From: an uncultured Porphyromonadaceae bacterium
GTDB lineage: Bacteria > Bacteroidota > Bacteroidia > Bacteroidales > Muribaculaceae
DNA: 64,000 nucleotides
NCBI GenBank assembly: GCA_947177685.1
Contig: CAMWVE010000006.1
Location: 37,318-101,317 of the forward strand
Direction of reading: 5' to 3'
A program made the position numbers and the translations under genes. Positions 54,392 to 63,564 of this stretch are shown in pieces (position 1 is the first letter of the stretch; the number at the start of each line of letters is the position of its first letter). The notes beneath the pieces are model-generated. The model did not search any database. It was not told the DNA's origin and worked only from the letters and a program-made list of their open reading frames with translations.

Positions 54392-54921
54392 ACGTGTCCG
54401 GTTCCTTCCACAAAAATCACCTCGTTTTCCGCTTTCCGCTGCATGTGGGAATTGATAAGCTCAATGAAGGCTTTTGGTTCGCCGTAGGAGAAGCGGTCGT
54501 AGGTGCCTATTATCAGGGCGCCGCTCTGACGGATCCGCTCTACTTCCGAGAAATCGCCGTCTGCATCGGAGTGGACGTTATCAAGCGGATTACGCCACAG
54601 CCATTGCCATGCGGTGCGGGCAATCATGGGCGCCCACCCCATGAACTGGAACGGGAGCATGCGGTCGCCCTTGCCGTTATCCACAAAATACCTGATGATC
54701 CGTTTCTCATCATCCGTCACGTTCTCAAGCATATATTTCATATTGGCAGGACTGACGAGAATGAAGTGCTTGACGGGTGTCTGTTTGGCATTGGCAAGGT
54801 AATGAATCACTTTGTTGGCACCTAACATAACCACGGTTTTCTCGCCTCCTTTGTCAAAAAGGACGCCGTCAAGCAATATGCCACGGCGAGTACGGGGTTG
54901 AATCAATGTGCGCATAGCCAT
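54322..54921 (-). pseudogene. Alpha/beta hydrolase remnant with an internal deletion
   Basis: The frame (199 residues) reads R-R-G-I-L-L-D-G-V-L-F-D-K-G-G-E-K-T-V-V-M and then jumps to L-G-A-N-K-V-I-H-Y-L-A-N. In intact DUF1749-like hydrolases about 80-100 residues lie between these parts, ending in G-H-S-L-G-A-N-K-V with the Ser nucleophile. The oxyanion region and the nucleophile are therefore missing in this in-frame fusion, while the C-terminal part (G-T-Y-D-R-F-S-Y-G-E-P, catalytic His in G-T-G-H-V-Y) remains. Very probably inactive. It overlaps the OYE remnant at its 5' end and the MFS gene at its 3' end. Confidence 0.65.
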
Positions 54922-55957
54922 TTGGGTTTAGGTACGAAAATACAGGTATGCCCGTCTGTGCGATAACAGGCGTTGCATGATATGCAATCAGCTCGGTCGG
55001 TCTTGCCTTCTTTTAGCATCTGCGGCAGATTGGGCTGACGTATCAGCGGTCGTGACAGCGAGATAAGCTCAATTTTGGTATTGTTGAGGACTGCCTCCAT
55101 AACCTTTTTTGAGCGCATGCCTCCCACAAGGATAACCGGCACGCTAACCTTATCGGCAAGGCGCATGGCAAATGAACCGAAATAGGCTTCGTCACGTTCG
55201 GTCCTTATTCCGGGACGCGATGTGCCGTTGCCGCTCACCTCTATCGAGTCAATGCCGTTCTCAGCGAGAATGGTGCATATTTCAAGGGAATCCTGATCGG
55301 TCAGTCCTCCGGGCAGGAAGTCCGATGAATTGATTTTGACGGTGATATGAAGCGCAGGTGCCACCTGTCGGATACCGGTGAGGATTTCCACAAGAATACG
55401 GGCACGATTGCGGTTCGAGCCTCCATACTCATCCGTGCGATGGTTGACGGCAGGAGATATAAACCGGCTGAGGAAGAAAAAGTGTGCGGCATGAATCTGA
55501 CGCCGTCAAATCCTGCTTCGGCAGCTCGGCGTCCGGCTTCCACAAACTTATGAACAGCATCGTGGATCTGCTCTGTGGTCATGTAGTCGATATCGACCTC
55601 GGAATATCTGCCGTCGCGACCTTTGGCATAATATGCTCCCAAGGCAAGCTGGGTCATCACGAACACATCATGTTTCTTAATTATCTCGGTCAGTCGTTTA
55701 TATTCCGGAATGAGCGAATCATCGCACAACCGCATCATTCCTCCGAAATATCGGTCGTTGGCATCGACACTGGTAAACCCTGTTATCAGCGTGCCAACGC
55801 CGCCTGCAGCAAGTTCATCATAAAGTTCGTATGAGTTTTCGCAGATGCCACCCTCAGGGGTTGCAAGATTCTCCCAAGTTGCAGAGCGCACCAGTCGGGT
55901 TTTAGCCTGCATGTTGTGGGCATTGAACGGCTGAAAAATTTCCTTCACCATATTCAT
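54903..55957 (-). pseudogene. NADH:flavin oxidoreductase (old yellow enzyme family), frameshifted
   Basis: The N-terminal frame (E-I-F-Q-P-F-N-A-H-N-M..., E-A-G-F-D-G-V) loses sense at base about 55500. One base back in frame the family sequence continues: Q-I-H-A-A-H-F-F-F-L-S-R-F-I-S-P-A-V-N-H-R-T-D-E-Y-G-G without interruption to the stop at 54903. A single missing base between GGCG and TCAG (minus strand) explains it; the total length (1055 bases) is one short of a whole number of codons. The catalytic H-x-x-H-type motif (I-H-A-A-H) lies right at the break. The C-terminus has a C-I-S-C-N-A-C cluster. In other Bacteroidales such genes accompany flavodoxin-like reductases, as here. Confidence 0.82.
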
Positions 55958-55969
55958 ATTTTTTTTTGA

Positions 55970-56641
55970 TCACATTTTATTCACTTCCGAATGTTCAGCC
56001 GTATCAATACCGGCGTAGTAGGCAGCCTCCTGATCAGCTGCGAAATGCTCATCACGATAGCGGCGTTTGTCCTCCTCCTTGAACATCTCCATTTCATAGT
56101 CATCGTAGTTATTGAACTGATAGGTGTTGTATGCCACCACACGTTTCACCGGATACCGGAACGCATTGGCTATGTACCATTCCTCCCCTTCCCAAACCAT
56201 CGGATAATGATGTTCCTCAGCCATCTCCCTCGGACAGTTCATCGAATAAATCATGGTGACTGGAACAGGTTTCTTTGCCAGGGAATCATGATGCAGACGA
56301 TAGGAAGTACGGCTGAACAGCGCCCTTTCAAGAAACGCTTTCGTGTATGCGCCAAGATCGCCGAAATAAATCGGGGCTGCAACAGCCACGGCATCCGCAT
56401 CGTAGACCTTCTCGATAAGGTCATGAATATCATCCTTTATCGGACACTGCCCATAGAACTTCCCCTCCTTGCGCTTGCAAGCAAAGCGACTTCGGCATCC
56501 CGTATATTTCAAAGAATAAAGGTTCACCCACTCCACCTCAGTTTCAGGATGGAGATATATGAAACCGTCGACCCATTTTTGCAGCAGTCTGGCGCTGTTT
56601 CCCTCTTTACGCGGACTTCCGTTAATCGCTATTATTTTCAT
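55970..56641 (-). CDS. NADPH-dependent FMN reductase/flavodoxin-like protein
   Basis: Flavin-binding oxidoreductase, 223 residues from ATG 56641 (M-K-I-I-A-I-N-G-S-P-R-K-E-G-N-S-A). The N-S-A phosphate-binding loop and A-A-P-I-Y-F-G-D identify the FMN-reductase family. A Cys-rich stretch (T-G-C-R-S-R-F-A-C-K-R-K-E-G) is common in iron-sulfur-flavoprotein relatives. Divergent from an HxlR regulator, it is probably its target. An upstream in-frame ATG (56668) overlaps the promoter region and is less likely. Confidence 0.88.
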   Translation of the reverse strand: MKIIAINGSPRKEGNSARLLQKWVDGFIYLHPETEVEWVNLYSLKYTGCRSRFACKRKEGKFYGQCPIKDDIHDLIEKVYDADAVAVAAPIYFGDLGAYTKAFLERALFSRTSYRLHHDSLAKKPVPVTMIYSMNCPREMAEEHHYPMVWEGEEWYIANAFRYPVKRVVAYNTYQFNNYDDYEMEMFKEEDKRRYRDEHFAADQEAAYYAGIDTAEHSEVNKM

Positions 56642-56662
56642 GATAATATATATATATTCTGT

Positions 56663-56693
56663 TTGCATTGAAACAAAATTATTATTACCTTTG
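56663..56693 (+). promoter_or_regulatory. Promoter of the HxlR regulator, overlapping a divergent promoter
   Basis: TTG (56663-56665) and TACCTTTG (56686-56693), 20 bases apart. On the opposite strand TAATTTTG (56674-56681) fits a -7 element for the flavodoxin-like gene, so the two promoters interlock. Confidence 0.6.
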
Positions 56694-56702
56694 TTGAGGT
56701 AT

Positions 56703-56724
56703 TAACTATAAGGTTATATAGTTA
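56703..56724. promoter_or_regulatory. Probable HxlR operator
   Basis: TAACTATA-AGGTTA-TATAGTTA, an 8-base inverted repeat with a 6-base spacer, just after the predicted transcript start of the HxlR gene. HxlR regulators act as dimers on such repeats, so autorepression is the likely use. Confidence 0.6.
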
Positions 56725-56740
56725 CCTAAAGGAGTATTTT

Positions 56741-57109
56741 ATGGAAAATCAGAAGTATAAGGATTTAAGAACAGGAATAAAATTTTCAGGTCGCACCTAT
56801 TATTGTGCCCTCGAACTCGCGCTGGAGCTGATTGGCGGAAAGTGGAAACCCATGATGCTATATCATCTGAAAAACGGTCCGAAGCGCTCATCCGAACTCC
56901 AGAAAAAACTGCGCGACATCTCCAACAAGATGTTCACACAAACAGCCCGTGCGCTTGAACACGACGGACTCATAAAGCGCGAAGTCTTTCCCGTAGTCCC
57001 CCCAAGAGTCGAATACTCCCTGACACCGATGGGCGAGTCAGTCATCCCCCTGATCATGAACATGGGCTACTGGGGCGAATCCGTCGGCGAATATATTGAT
57101 AACGAATAA
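56741..57109 (+). CDS. HxlR-family transcriptional regulator
   Basis: A 122-residue winged-helix regulator: C-A-L-E-L-A-L-E-L-I-G-G-K-W-K-P-M-M-L-Y-H-L, G-P-K-R-S-S-E-L-Q-K, I-S-N-K-M-F-T-Q-T-A-R-A-L-E-H-D-G-L-I-K-R, and Y-S-L-T-P-M-G-E-S. The Cys near residue 26 is in the place of the redox/electrophile-sensing Cys of HypR/YodB-type members. A clear Shine-Dalgarno sequence AAGGAG precedes the ATG. Likely controls the flavin/redox genes transcribed away from it. Confidence 0.93.
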   Translation: MENQKYKDLRTGIKFSGRTYYCALELALELIGGKWKPMMLYHLKNGPKRSSELQKKLRDISNKMFTQTARALEHDGLIKREVFPVVPPRVEYSLTPMGESVIPLIMNMGYWGESVGEYIDNE

Positions 57110-57138
57110 GTTATACCACCATAACACCCACCCGGTGG

Positions 57139-57413
57139 TCAGAAATCGATTTCCAACAAACTGCCATTTTCTTTCAACCAATCTTTGGCTCTTTCATAGT
57201 CCGGCATCTGAACATAAACTAGCTACTTTTCCCTTCGAGCAATGTCTTGATAACATCGTCAGGCTGATGCGAAAACTGTTTCCGTTTGGCATCACGGGTC
57301 TGATCAAAAACGTCGGACAGGCATTTAGGAACAGCATCCCGAAAATATATTCCTTGAATTGAGAGGCATTCATCTGCCCGCGCAACATCAGCTACCCTCA
57401 TCAAGAAATTCAT
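57139..57413 (-). pseudogene. Small decayed gene
   Basis: A minus-strand frame from ATG 57413 (M-N-F-L-M-R-V-A-D-V-A-R..., D-A-V-P-K-C-L-S-D-V-F-D-Q-T) runs to TAG at 57219-57221. One base back, the sequence continues as V-Y-V-Q-M-P-D-Y-E-R-A-K-D-W-L-K-E-N-G and ends in F-stop at 57139-57141. The two halves read naturally as one protein of about 90 residues broken by a single-base lesion near 57222. No family name can be given. Lies at the edge of the AT-rich island. Confidence 0.5.
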
Positions 57414-57449
57414 TTCATGGTTAAACAGAAATGAAATACCGATAATTTA

Positions 57450-59755
57450 TTATGTTAATGAATCAAATCCGTAGATAACCGAATTATAATGAAGTTGCTT
57501 TATAAATGTAATTATCTCATTGATATTCATGTGCTTTTCATTTTTCAAAAAGCAGAAGATGTTGCAATATTCATTATAAATATTTGTTGCGAAAATTCCC
57601 GCATCGTCCGTACCAACAACAATCGGGGGTACAGGATTACCGTTTTTGCTCCATTTATACCAGTTGTATAAATGATATGAAGAATACGAGTGGTGTACAC
57701 CAATTGTCACATTACTTGTTGGTAAAGTTTCTATCACAATATCTTTATCGTGCATATATTGCAACAATAACAACTGAAGTGAGGTTAAATCATCACTATC
57801 AAATATATCAAATGTATCAATTTCTATTATTGAATTATAATCATTTCTAACATCCTTAGAGTGATACTTAAGAAGTAATTTTTGGTTTATGCTAAGAGGT
57901 TTGTCACTGTTCAAAAAAATGACAGGATCATTTCCACGGTCAAGCCAAGCTTCACTCAACTGTTCTATAGAGTATATTTTTTTGTATACTTCGGCTGACA
58001 ATTCAGAAATACGCATACTTAAATGTGGCAGAATTGAGAAGAGCTTTTGAGACACGCTTTTCCTATTATCAAAAATGAGACGATATGCAAAAATCAGGTC
58101 ATCAAGATATTCTCCTTTACGAATCAGTAATTTGGGACCAAGATTGGCTGCCCAAAGATTTACATCGACCCCGCTGGCTGAAGCATGACCTATTCTATCT
58201 CCCGGTTGGAGTTTTAGGAACTCAATTGCTTCAAATATTGCTCTTAATCCACTTAAAATATGAAAGAAGTCCTCTCCGGCATGGAATGTAAAATGACTGT
58301 AACCATATTCGCGTAAAGATTTATAAGCAGGTGCAAAAACCTCAGGAGGGGTGTCAAATTCACTTGCTGCGGCATCAATACCAATTATATACTTTGAATG
58401 GTGAGTTTTCCCCCCTTCTTAAGTTCTTTTAGAATTTCAACCTTGTGTTCAATTTCCTTGCGTAATTTATAATGCCGAATGAACGGATTCGGTAGGGCAT
58501 CCTTTTTCTTTATAAAATGAGCAGTGAGTTTTAACTTTGAATTATTGCAAAGTCCCAATTCTCGTTGCTGTGTAGACAATTTTTCCCAAGCAGAAATAAT
58601 TCTGTCAATTATAAGCTGGTTTTGGGTTAGCGTATCTTTTGGAGAGAACCTCCCTTCTAATAGACTGATATTGTTTAAACAATTACCTGCCAACTGAAAA
58701 AATCGACGGTAAAAAAACCTCTCGCTATATTCACGTAATCCATTTAACGTATGTTTTTGAAACTCCTCAAACCCAAAGTTCTTGGATTGTTGAACCAGAA
58801 GTTTGTTAACTTGCCCTAATATCAATAAATAATAGTGGAACAACGATGCGACAAAATCATCTTCAGGATTACTGAACATATAATCAAATACCCGTATATA
58901 AAAATAAACTTCAATATATCTTGAATCAAATGAAGTCTCATCCAAATCTAAAAATAAATTGTCAACACTTTCAATATTTCCCGATAAGGATTCGACTGAT
59001 ATTAGGAAATCTTTAAAATCCAACCACTGGTACAAATTCACTCCGGTTATTTTACTTTGAATACTATAACGGAGAGTCCGTGCTATATTTATCAGTTTGT
59101 AAAAATTTAATGGGGATAAAAAAGGTGACAGTTGAGCAAAATGTTCTTTAACCTTTTCATTATTAGCCATAAGTTGAAGCTCTCGATAAACTTCTTTGGG
59201 ATGTCGCAATATATCCTGCCAGACAATATCGGTTTCCAGAGTACCATTAAGGTGTATATGAAGATCATAAAATCCATGGTTTCTCTTTCTCATTTCCTCC
59301 ATTTGTGGAATATGTGGTGATGGAAGAGATGTATACCTTATATTAGGAATTATATATCGTGAAATATATTGTTCCGGAGACTCCAATCCTGCAGGAAATT
59401 CATAATACAGTTTGATTGCAATTAGAAGTGATGGAGAAATATATGGAAGGAGTAATTGCCATTCAGTTTGTTTGGAAGTTATAACAAAAATTTCCTCTTT
59501 CTTGCATTCAAGATACTCTTCAGATAGTTTACGAACGCCTTGTGTGAAAATGTCGGATAGTAGTGTAATCGTTTCAAATGTCTTTTCCTGACCTAGTCGA
59601 TAATGATGGTCGGGGATATGTATATTATTCCTACGCTCTTCAAGCATCAAAGAGCGCTTAATATCATCCAAACTTACATATTCATTATCGACAAAATATC
59701 GTTTTAAAGATTCTTCATCTACTAAAAGATACTTAATATATGAATCAGTAATCAT
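57450..59755 (-). pseudogene. rdrB: RdrB, RADAR adenosine deaminase subunit, frameshifted
   Basis: The first frame (456 residues, 59755-58385) holds the deaminase metal motif D-L-H-I-H-L-N-G (His166, His168). It ends at TAA 58385-58387. One base back, the sequence goes on as I-I-G-I-D-A-A-A-S-E-F-D-T-P-P-E-V-F-A-P, then F-H-A-G-E-D-F-F-H (catalytic Glu), R-I-G-H-A-S-A (metal His) and V-G-T-D-D-A-G-I-F-A-T (metal Asp), to the stop at 57450. Together these are all the adenosine-deaminase signatures in the order expected for RdrB, about 768 residues. The shift must lie in 58385-58419; the G6A4 run (plus 58406-58415) is the likeliest spot. RdrB with RdrA edits adenosine to inosine during phage infection. 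Confidence 0.85.
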
Positions 59756-59807
59756 ATTACTTAATACATCAAAATGAGACCAATATATATCATATCTCGA
59801 CTGTACT

Positions 59808-62270
59808 TTAGATCTCTTTAATTTTTACGTTCTTCAACAAAGCATTAATTGAAATATACTTAGAAAAATATTCAGAATCTACAGTAGTCTCATTCATTTT
59901 TATAATCGGACTTTTATTATAACAATTTGACGTTATATCCATAAAAGCCTTAATAAGTGGGCATGACATCATCCATTTTGTTACTGGTATCATATCCTTT
60001 TCTTGATGTGAATTTGACCATTTTTCAATAGCATCCAGATTATCATCAAATACTTTATCCTTTGCTGTCGGATTCGAAAAATTAATTCCACTTAATAAAT
60101 CAAACTCATCACAATGCTCGTAAACCTCTTCTATTATGGATGCGTTAAGAAAAACAATGATATAACGATGCATCAGATCTCCTAAATTATCTGCACTTAT
60201 ATTTGAAGAACCTGAATAAAATCTGGTCATTATTCGCCCTAATGCATACGGTGGCAACACATCTATAGAGAATTTTACCCAATTCAAAATCAAATCAATA
60301 AATTTTTCCAACGAGTCGTCATTAACTGTCCCATTAATTTCATCGGATAGTTCAAGTGAATCGATTTGTTCATCATTAGGCAGGGATTCTACATCAGGAC
60401 TTAGGAAATAACGCAGTAACTGTAATTTTTTTAGCTCATTCAATATATCAATCTTAGTTTGGTCACATTTTAGTATTTGAGCAATTCCTGCAAACAAGTT
60501 ATAAGCAGAATACATTAAAGTTGAATCATTGCGAATAGTAGATTTTATACCACAAAGGGGGATATAAGCAATAGCTCGTTGAGCCACTGAAACGCCTGTA
60601 GAACTAAAAACCGTATCAATCCTATCCCAGATTGCTTCCTGACTTTGCTTGACTTTTCTACCTAAAGCATATAAGAAAGCGGATCCTTTTATAGCAGATT
60701 TCTGTAATGAAGTAAGGTAGCCGAAAGAAAGACCGATGAAGTTTTTTAATGGTATGTCATTGAATGCACTTGCGTATTCACATAAACTATTCATATTATC
60801 ATATCTGCCAAGTGTCATCTGAATGTTACGTAAATATCCTATTCTTAACATGTAGTCAAACATAAGATATTTGGATTTATGAAATTTATTAAGCAGTAGC
60901 ATGGTCAGTCCTGCAACGCAACCGTTAATATTCTCATCATCGTTGGTCGGTAGTAAAAGATAAGAGTCATGAAGAATCTCTTCTCTCAACAAATACTCAA
61001 GGATTATGATATTTGCCAAGTAATCTTTATTAATCATCATGTCTACATCAATGTTAGATGCATACATCCTTACTAAAAGTGTTTCTATATGACTGAGATT
61101 ATGAAGGTTATCCCCGTCTGGCAAAAAGTTTTGCAAGAAATTTATCTGTGTCCTAAGGGACAGACCCATCAAATAAGATTGGAATATTTTTACGATAGAA
61201 CGGTTTCTGACCCCAGCCTGATTAATGATATCCCGATATTTTTCTTCAAATGTATTTCCATCTTCCGATTTATCAACATAATACTCTATATTATACCGAT
61301 TACTTGTTTCCTTAATTGAGTACAGATGTATTCTGTTTTCGGCTTTAAATAATTTCAGTAAATATTGCCCTTCAATCTCGTTGACCTGAGAGAAAAGCTT
61401 GTTCTTTACTAAGCTATCATTGTTGTTGCCCATTTTCCCTTCAAAAGAGAGCAAATCTGATAGCTGCCTCCATTGCTGCAACCTAACATTGTTGCTGTAG
61501 AACCTCAAATCACCTGTGAGTATTGTAATGATATATGGGGTAGTGAGATATTTTCTGATGCATTCCATTATGGGCCAACCTTTCCTAAGATTGACATCAA
61601 CATCATCAAAGGCTAAGATAAAGACTTTCTTGTTAAGAATATTCAAAGCGAGTCTGACTAAATCATGAAAATTTTTTTCAAAATCAAGAGCAGAACTTAC
61701 CAATTTTAGTCCGTTTTCCATAATATATTCATCATCTTGCCAGCTATTATTATGGTAATCACTTCCAACAGAATCAAGCGCAGGAATCCCCTTTGCAAGT
61801 TTGGTCAGAGCGTGTTCCCATTTCTTTTTTGTTGTGAAACCCAAAGCGTTGTTCTTATCGAATGTTTTCTTTACAAGATCGTTTATCAATGAGATAATAT
61901 ATAGGAAAATATGACCTTTATCTTCAAGTATAGTGGGATCGATTATTCGAAGTACACATACACTCCTATTGCGGTCTCTCTCTTCATTTGTAAGGTCGTC
62001 CTGATTCGTATAATAATTAATCAATGAATGCAAAAATGAAGTTTTCCCACTTCCGCGTCCGCCAAAGATAGAAATAGTATTGTGCAATCTACGGTAGTTT
62101 GGATACTCTGTATCCACATATTTCTCCAAATTGGATATCTGGGAGTTGATCAGAGCGATAGCTTTATCATATTAGACTGGATGTATACGGTTCCCTTGTT
62201 TGAATGCCTGTGCATATGAACTTTCATACAATGTAATAACTACTTTTATAGGTGTTGTTTGTTCTACCAT
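59808..62270 (-). pseudogene. rdrA: RdrA, RADAR P-loop ATPase subunit, with an in-frame stop at codon 33
   Basis: From ATG 62270 the frame reads M-V-E-Q-T-T-P-I-K-V-V-I..., R-I-H-P-V, TAA (62172-62174), and then continues without other stops: Y-D-K-A-I-A-L-I-N-S-Q-I-S-N-L-E-K, to 59808. After the stop, ATP-binding features follow at once: Walker A G-G-R-G-S-G-K-T (codons about 70-77) and Walker B V-F-I-L-A-F-D-D-V-D (about 217-226). The 773-residue open part has no ATG near its beginning, only a TTG at 62129. RdrA is the AAA/KAP-like ATPase of RADAR that assembles with RdrB. The gene is 52 bases upstream of rdrB on the same strand. Reinitiation at TTG might still give a nearly full protein. 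Confidence 0.82.
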
Positions 62271-62286
62271 AATAAGTAATATTTTC

Positions 62287-62326
62287 TATTTGTAATATAA
62301 TAATTTTATTTGTAATATAATAATTT
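62287..62326. repeat. Two perfect 20-base tandem copies in the rdrA leader
   Basis: TATTTGTAATATAATAATTT occurs at 62287-62306 and again at 62307-62326. It lies between the predicted rdrA promoter and the rdrA ATG. Confidence 0.85.
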
Positions 62327-62389
62327 AAGGTAAGAATATTTAGTATTGACATATTAAGTAATTACTTATGAGTAAGTACAAAATATGTA

Positions 62390-62397
62390 CAAAGATA
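62390..62397 (-). promoter_or_regulatory. -7 element upstream of rdrA
   Basis: Minus-strand TATCTTTG fits TAnnTTTG. The nearest TTG upstream (62410-62412) is only 12 bases away, so the promoter is imperfect. Leader of about 110 bases. An inverted repeat TACTTA-TGAG-TAAGTA lies at 62363-62378, just after the predicted start. Confidence 0.45.
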
Positions 62398-62874
62398 ATA
62401 AATTTCTGACAAAAAGTGAATCACATTTATAAAAATGATTGCATTAATTATATCGAATGTAGTTTAAACAAGCCTATTCGATATTTAAAAAATGTCAGAA
62501 TTATTCATTTTTGATATTGACAAATCAAATGTCTGGTATAAGAATCAAGCACTGGAATCTACCAGATAATTTAACATGTGTCTGTGAGATTGACATCCCT
62601 GAAAAAATAGTATTTAAGAACATATAATCGGTACACTGATGTCCAAAAATATCAGTCAAATTCGCTATAATGAGATAGATGATTGGGGTAAATTGTCAGA
62701 AATCTAAATAATTCTGCAAATCCTCCTAAGGATATGATGAGTATATAAATGTAACCTTATGAATAAAACACAATCACCTTATTTCTTTCTAAACTATAGA
62801 ACTATATGAGGCGTAGTTCATCTTCGCAATCTACTGGAAAAACGTATTATATTATCCATAAGACAAGATTCACT
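62398..62874. other. Upstream region of rdrA with a nested palindrome
   Basis: No gene is recognised. ATATCGAAT (62450-62458) and ATTCGATAT (62476-62484) form a perfect 9-base inverted repeat, and inside the loop lies the palindrome GTTTAAAC (62462-62469). A 25-codon frame starts at 62492 (M-S-E-L-F-I-F-D-I-D-K-S) but has no support. Confidence 0.5.
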
Positions 62875-63072
62875 TCAACTATGATTATCTTGGTGGTCTA
62901 ATATATGACACAGTTCTTTAATCGCGTTACCAAGTGTATGCCACATATCTGAATCTTCCGCAAGCCGGCAGCTAAAAAATGATTTTATCAGCCAAATTGA
63001 ACAACCGTACCCATATGGATATTCCTCCATAAAGATATGGTCACGTTCTTCGTATAATATAACCTTGTACAT
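62875..63072 (-). CDS. Small hypothetical protein (65 residues)
   Basis: M-Y-K-V-I-L-Y-E-E-R-D-H-I-F-M-E-E-Y..., then A-I-K-E-L-C-H-I-L-D-H. Mixed polar/hydrophobic composition with two Cys and four His; the N-terminal strand plus C-terminal helix could be a small globular protein. No family recognised; the absence of other features makes it uncertain. It lies in the defence island on the same strand as rdrA. Confidence 0.35.
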   Translation of the reverse strand: MYKVILYEERDHIFMEEYPYGYGCSIWLIKSFFSCRLAEDSDMWHTLGNAIKELCHILDHQDNHS

Positions 63073-63534
63073 TCATGGTGTTTTTCCACAACAGTATGCA
63101 CCTTAAGTAAGCCCCGATTCTTCTGCGGATCATACCATAAAAAACACCGCACTATAAAATTCGCAATAATGTATTGTTAATCAATGAGATTCTTCTAATT
63201 ATAAAATTATTCTTGAGACACCGGAGGATGAAGTTACATCAGAGTTTTTGATGGTGTTCGAATGGTCGTATTGATATTTTGAAAAGGCGATAGCGAAGAG
63301 GGGTTTGGTGTGCTACACCGAGTTCACAAGGAATTTGATAAAGTTTCCGATGTATTATAAATCAACATATTACTTACTCTCTCGATGCAGAAGCGGTTAA
63401 TACGTTGACTTACAAAAGAATAGAAATCAAATCCGTACAAGCATCGTACATTTTCTATGTTTGTAAGTGGTTAACCTACTGCGATTTAATACATTACAAG
63501 CCGCATTTGCCAAAACGACAACAGTGACTCAATG
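63073..63534. ncRNA. Candidate structured RNA or recombination hairpin, no gene
   Basis: A consensus promoter at 63535-63564 reads into this region on the minus strand. Between 63395 and 63476 an 82-base imperfect hairpin is formed by GGTTAA/TTAACC (outer), CTTACAAA/TTTGTAAG (middle), ATAGAAA/TTTCTAT (inner) and GTAC/GTAC near the loop. No open frame of note follows. May encode a small RNA, or be a relic of a mobile element end. Confidence 0.4.
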
Positions 63535-63564
63535 CAAAGTTAGTCATAATCCCCCGATTATCAA
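63535..63564 (-). promoter_or_regulatory. Orphan consensus promoter
   Basis: Minus-strand TAACTTTG (63535-63542) with TTG at 63562-63564, 19 bases apart. No gene starts within 400 bases downstream. Confidence 0.6.

Noticed and set aside
55991..56671. 226-codon plus-strand frame opposite the flavin reductase
   Set aside because: Antisense shadow; hydrophobic translation is an artefact of the reverse reading of an alpha/beta protein.
63230..63360. Possible transposase or integrase remnant
   Set aside because: Short fragments such as I-R-V-F-D-G-V-R-M-V-V are interrupted by stops and match no family I can name.
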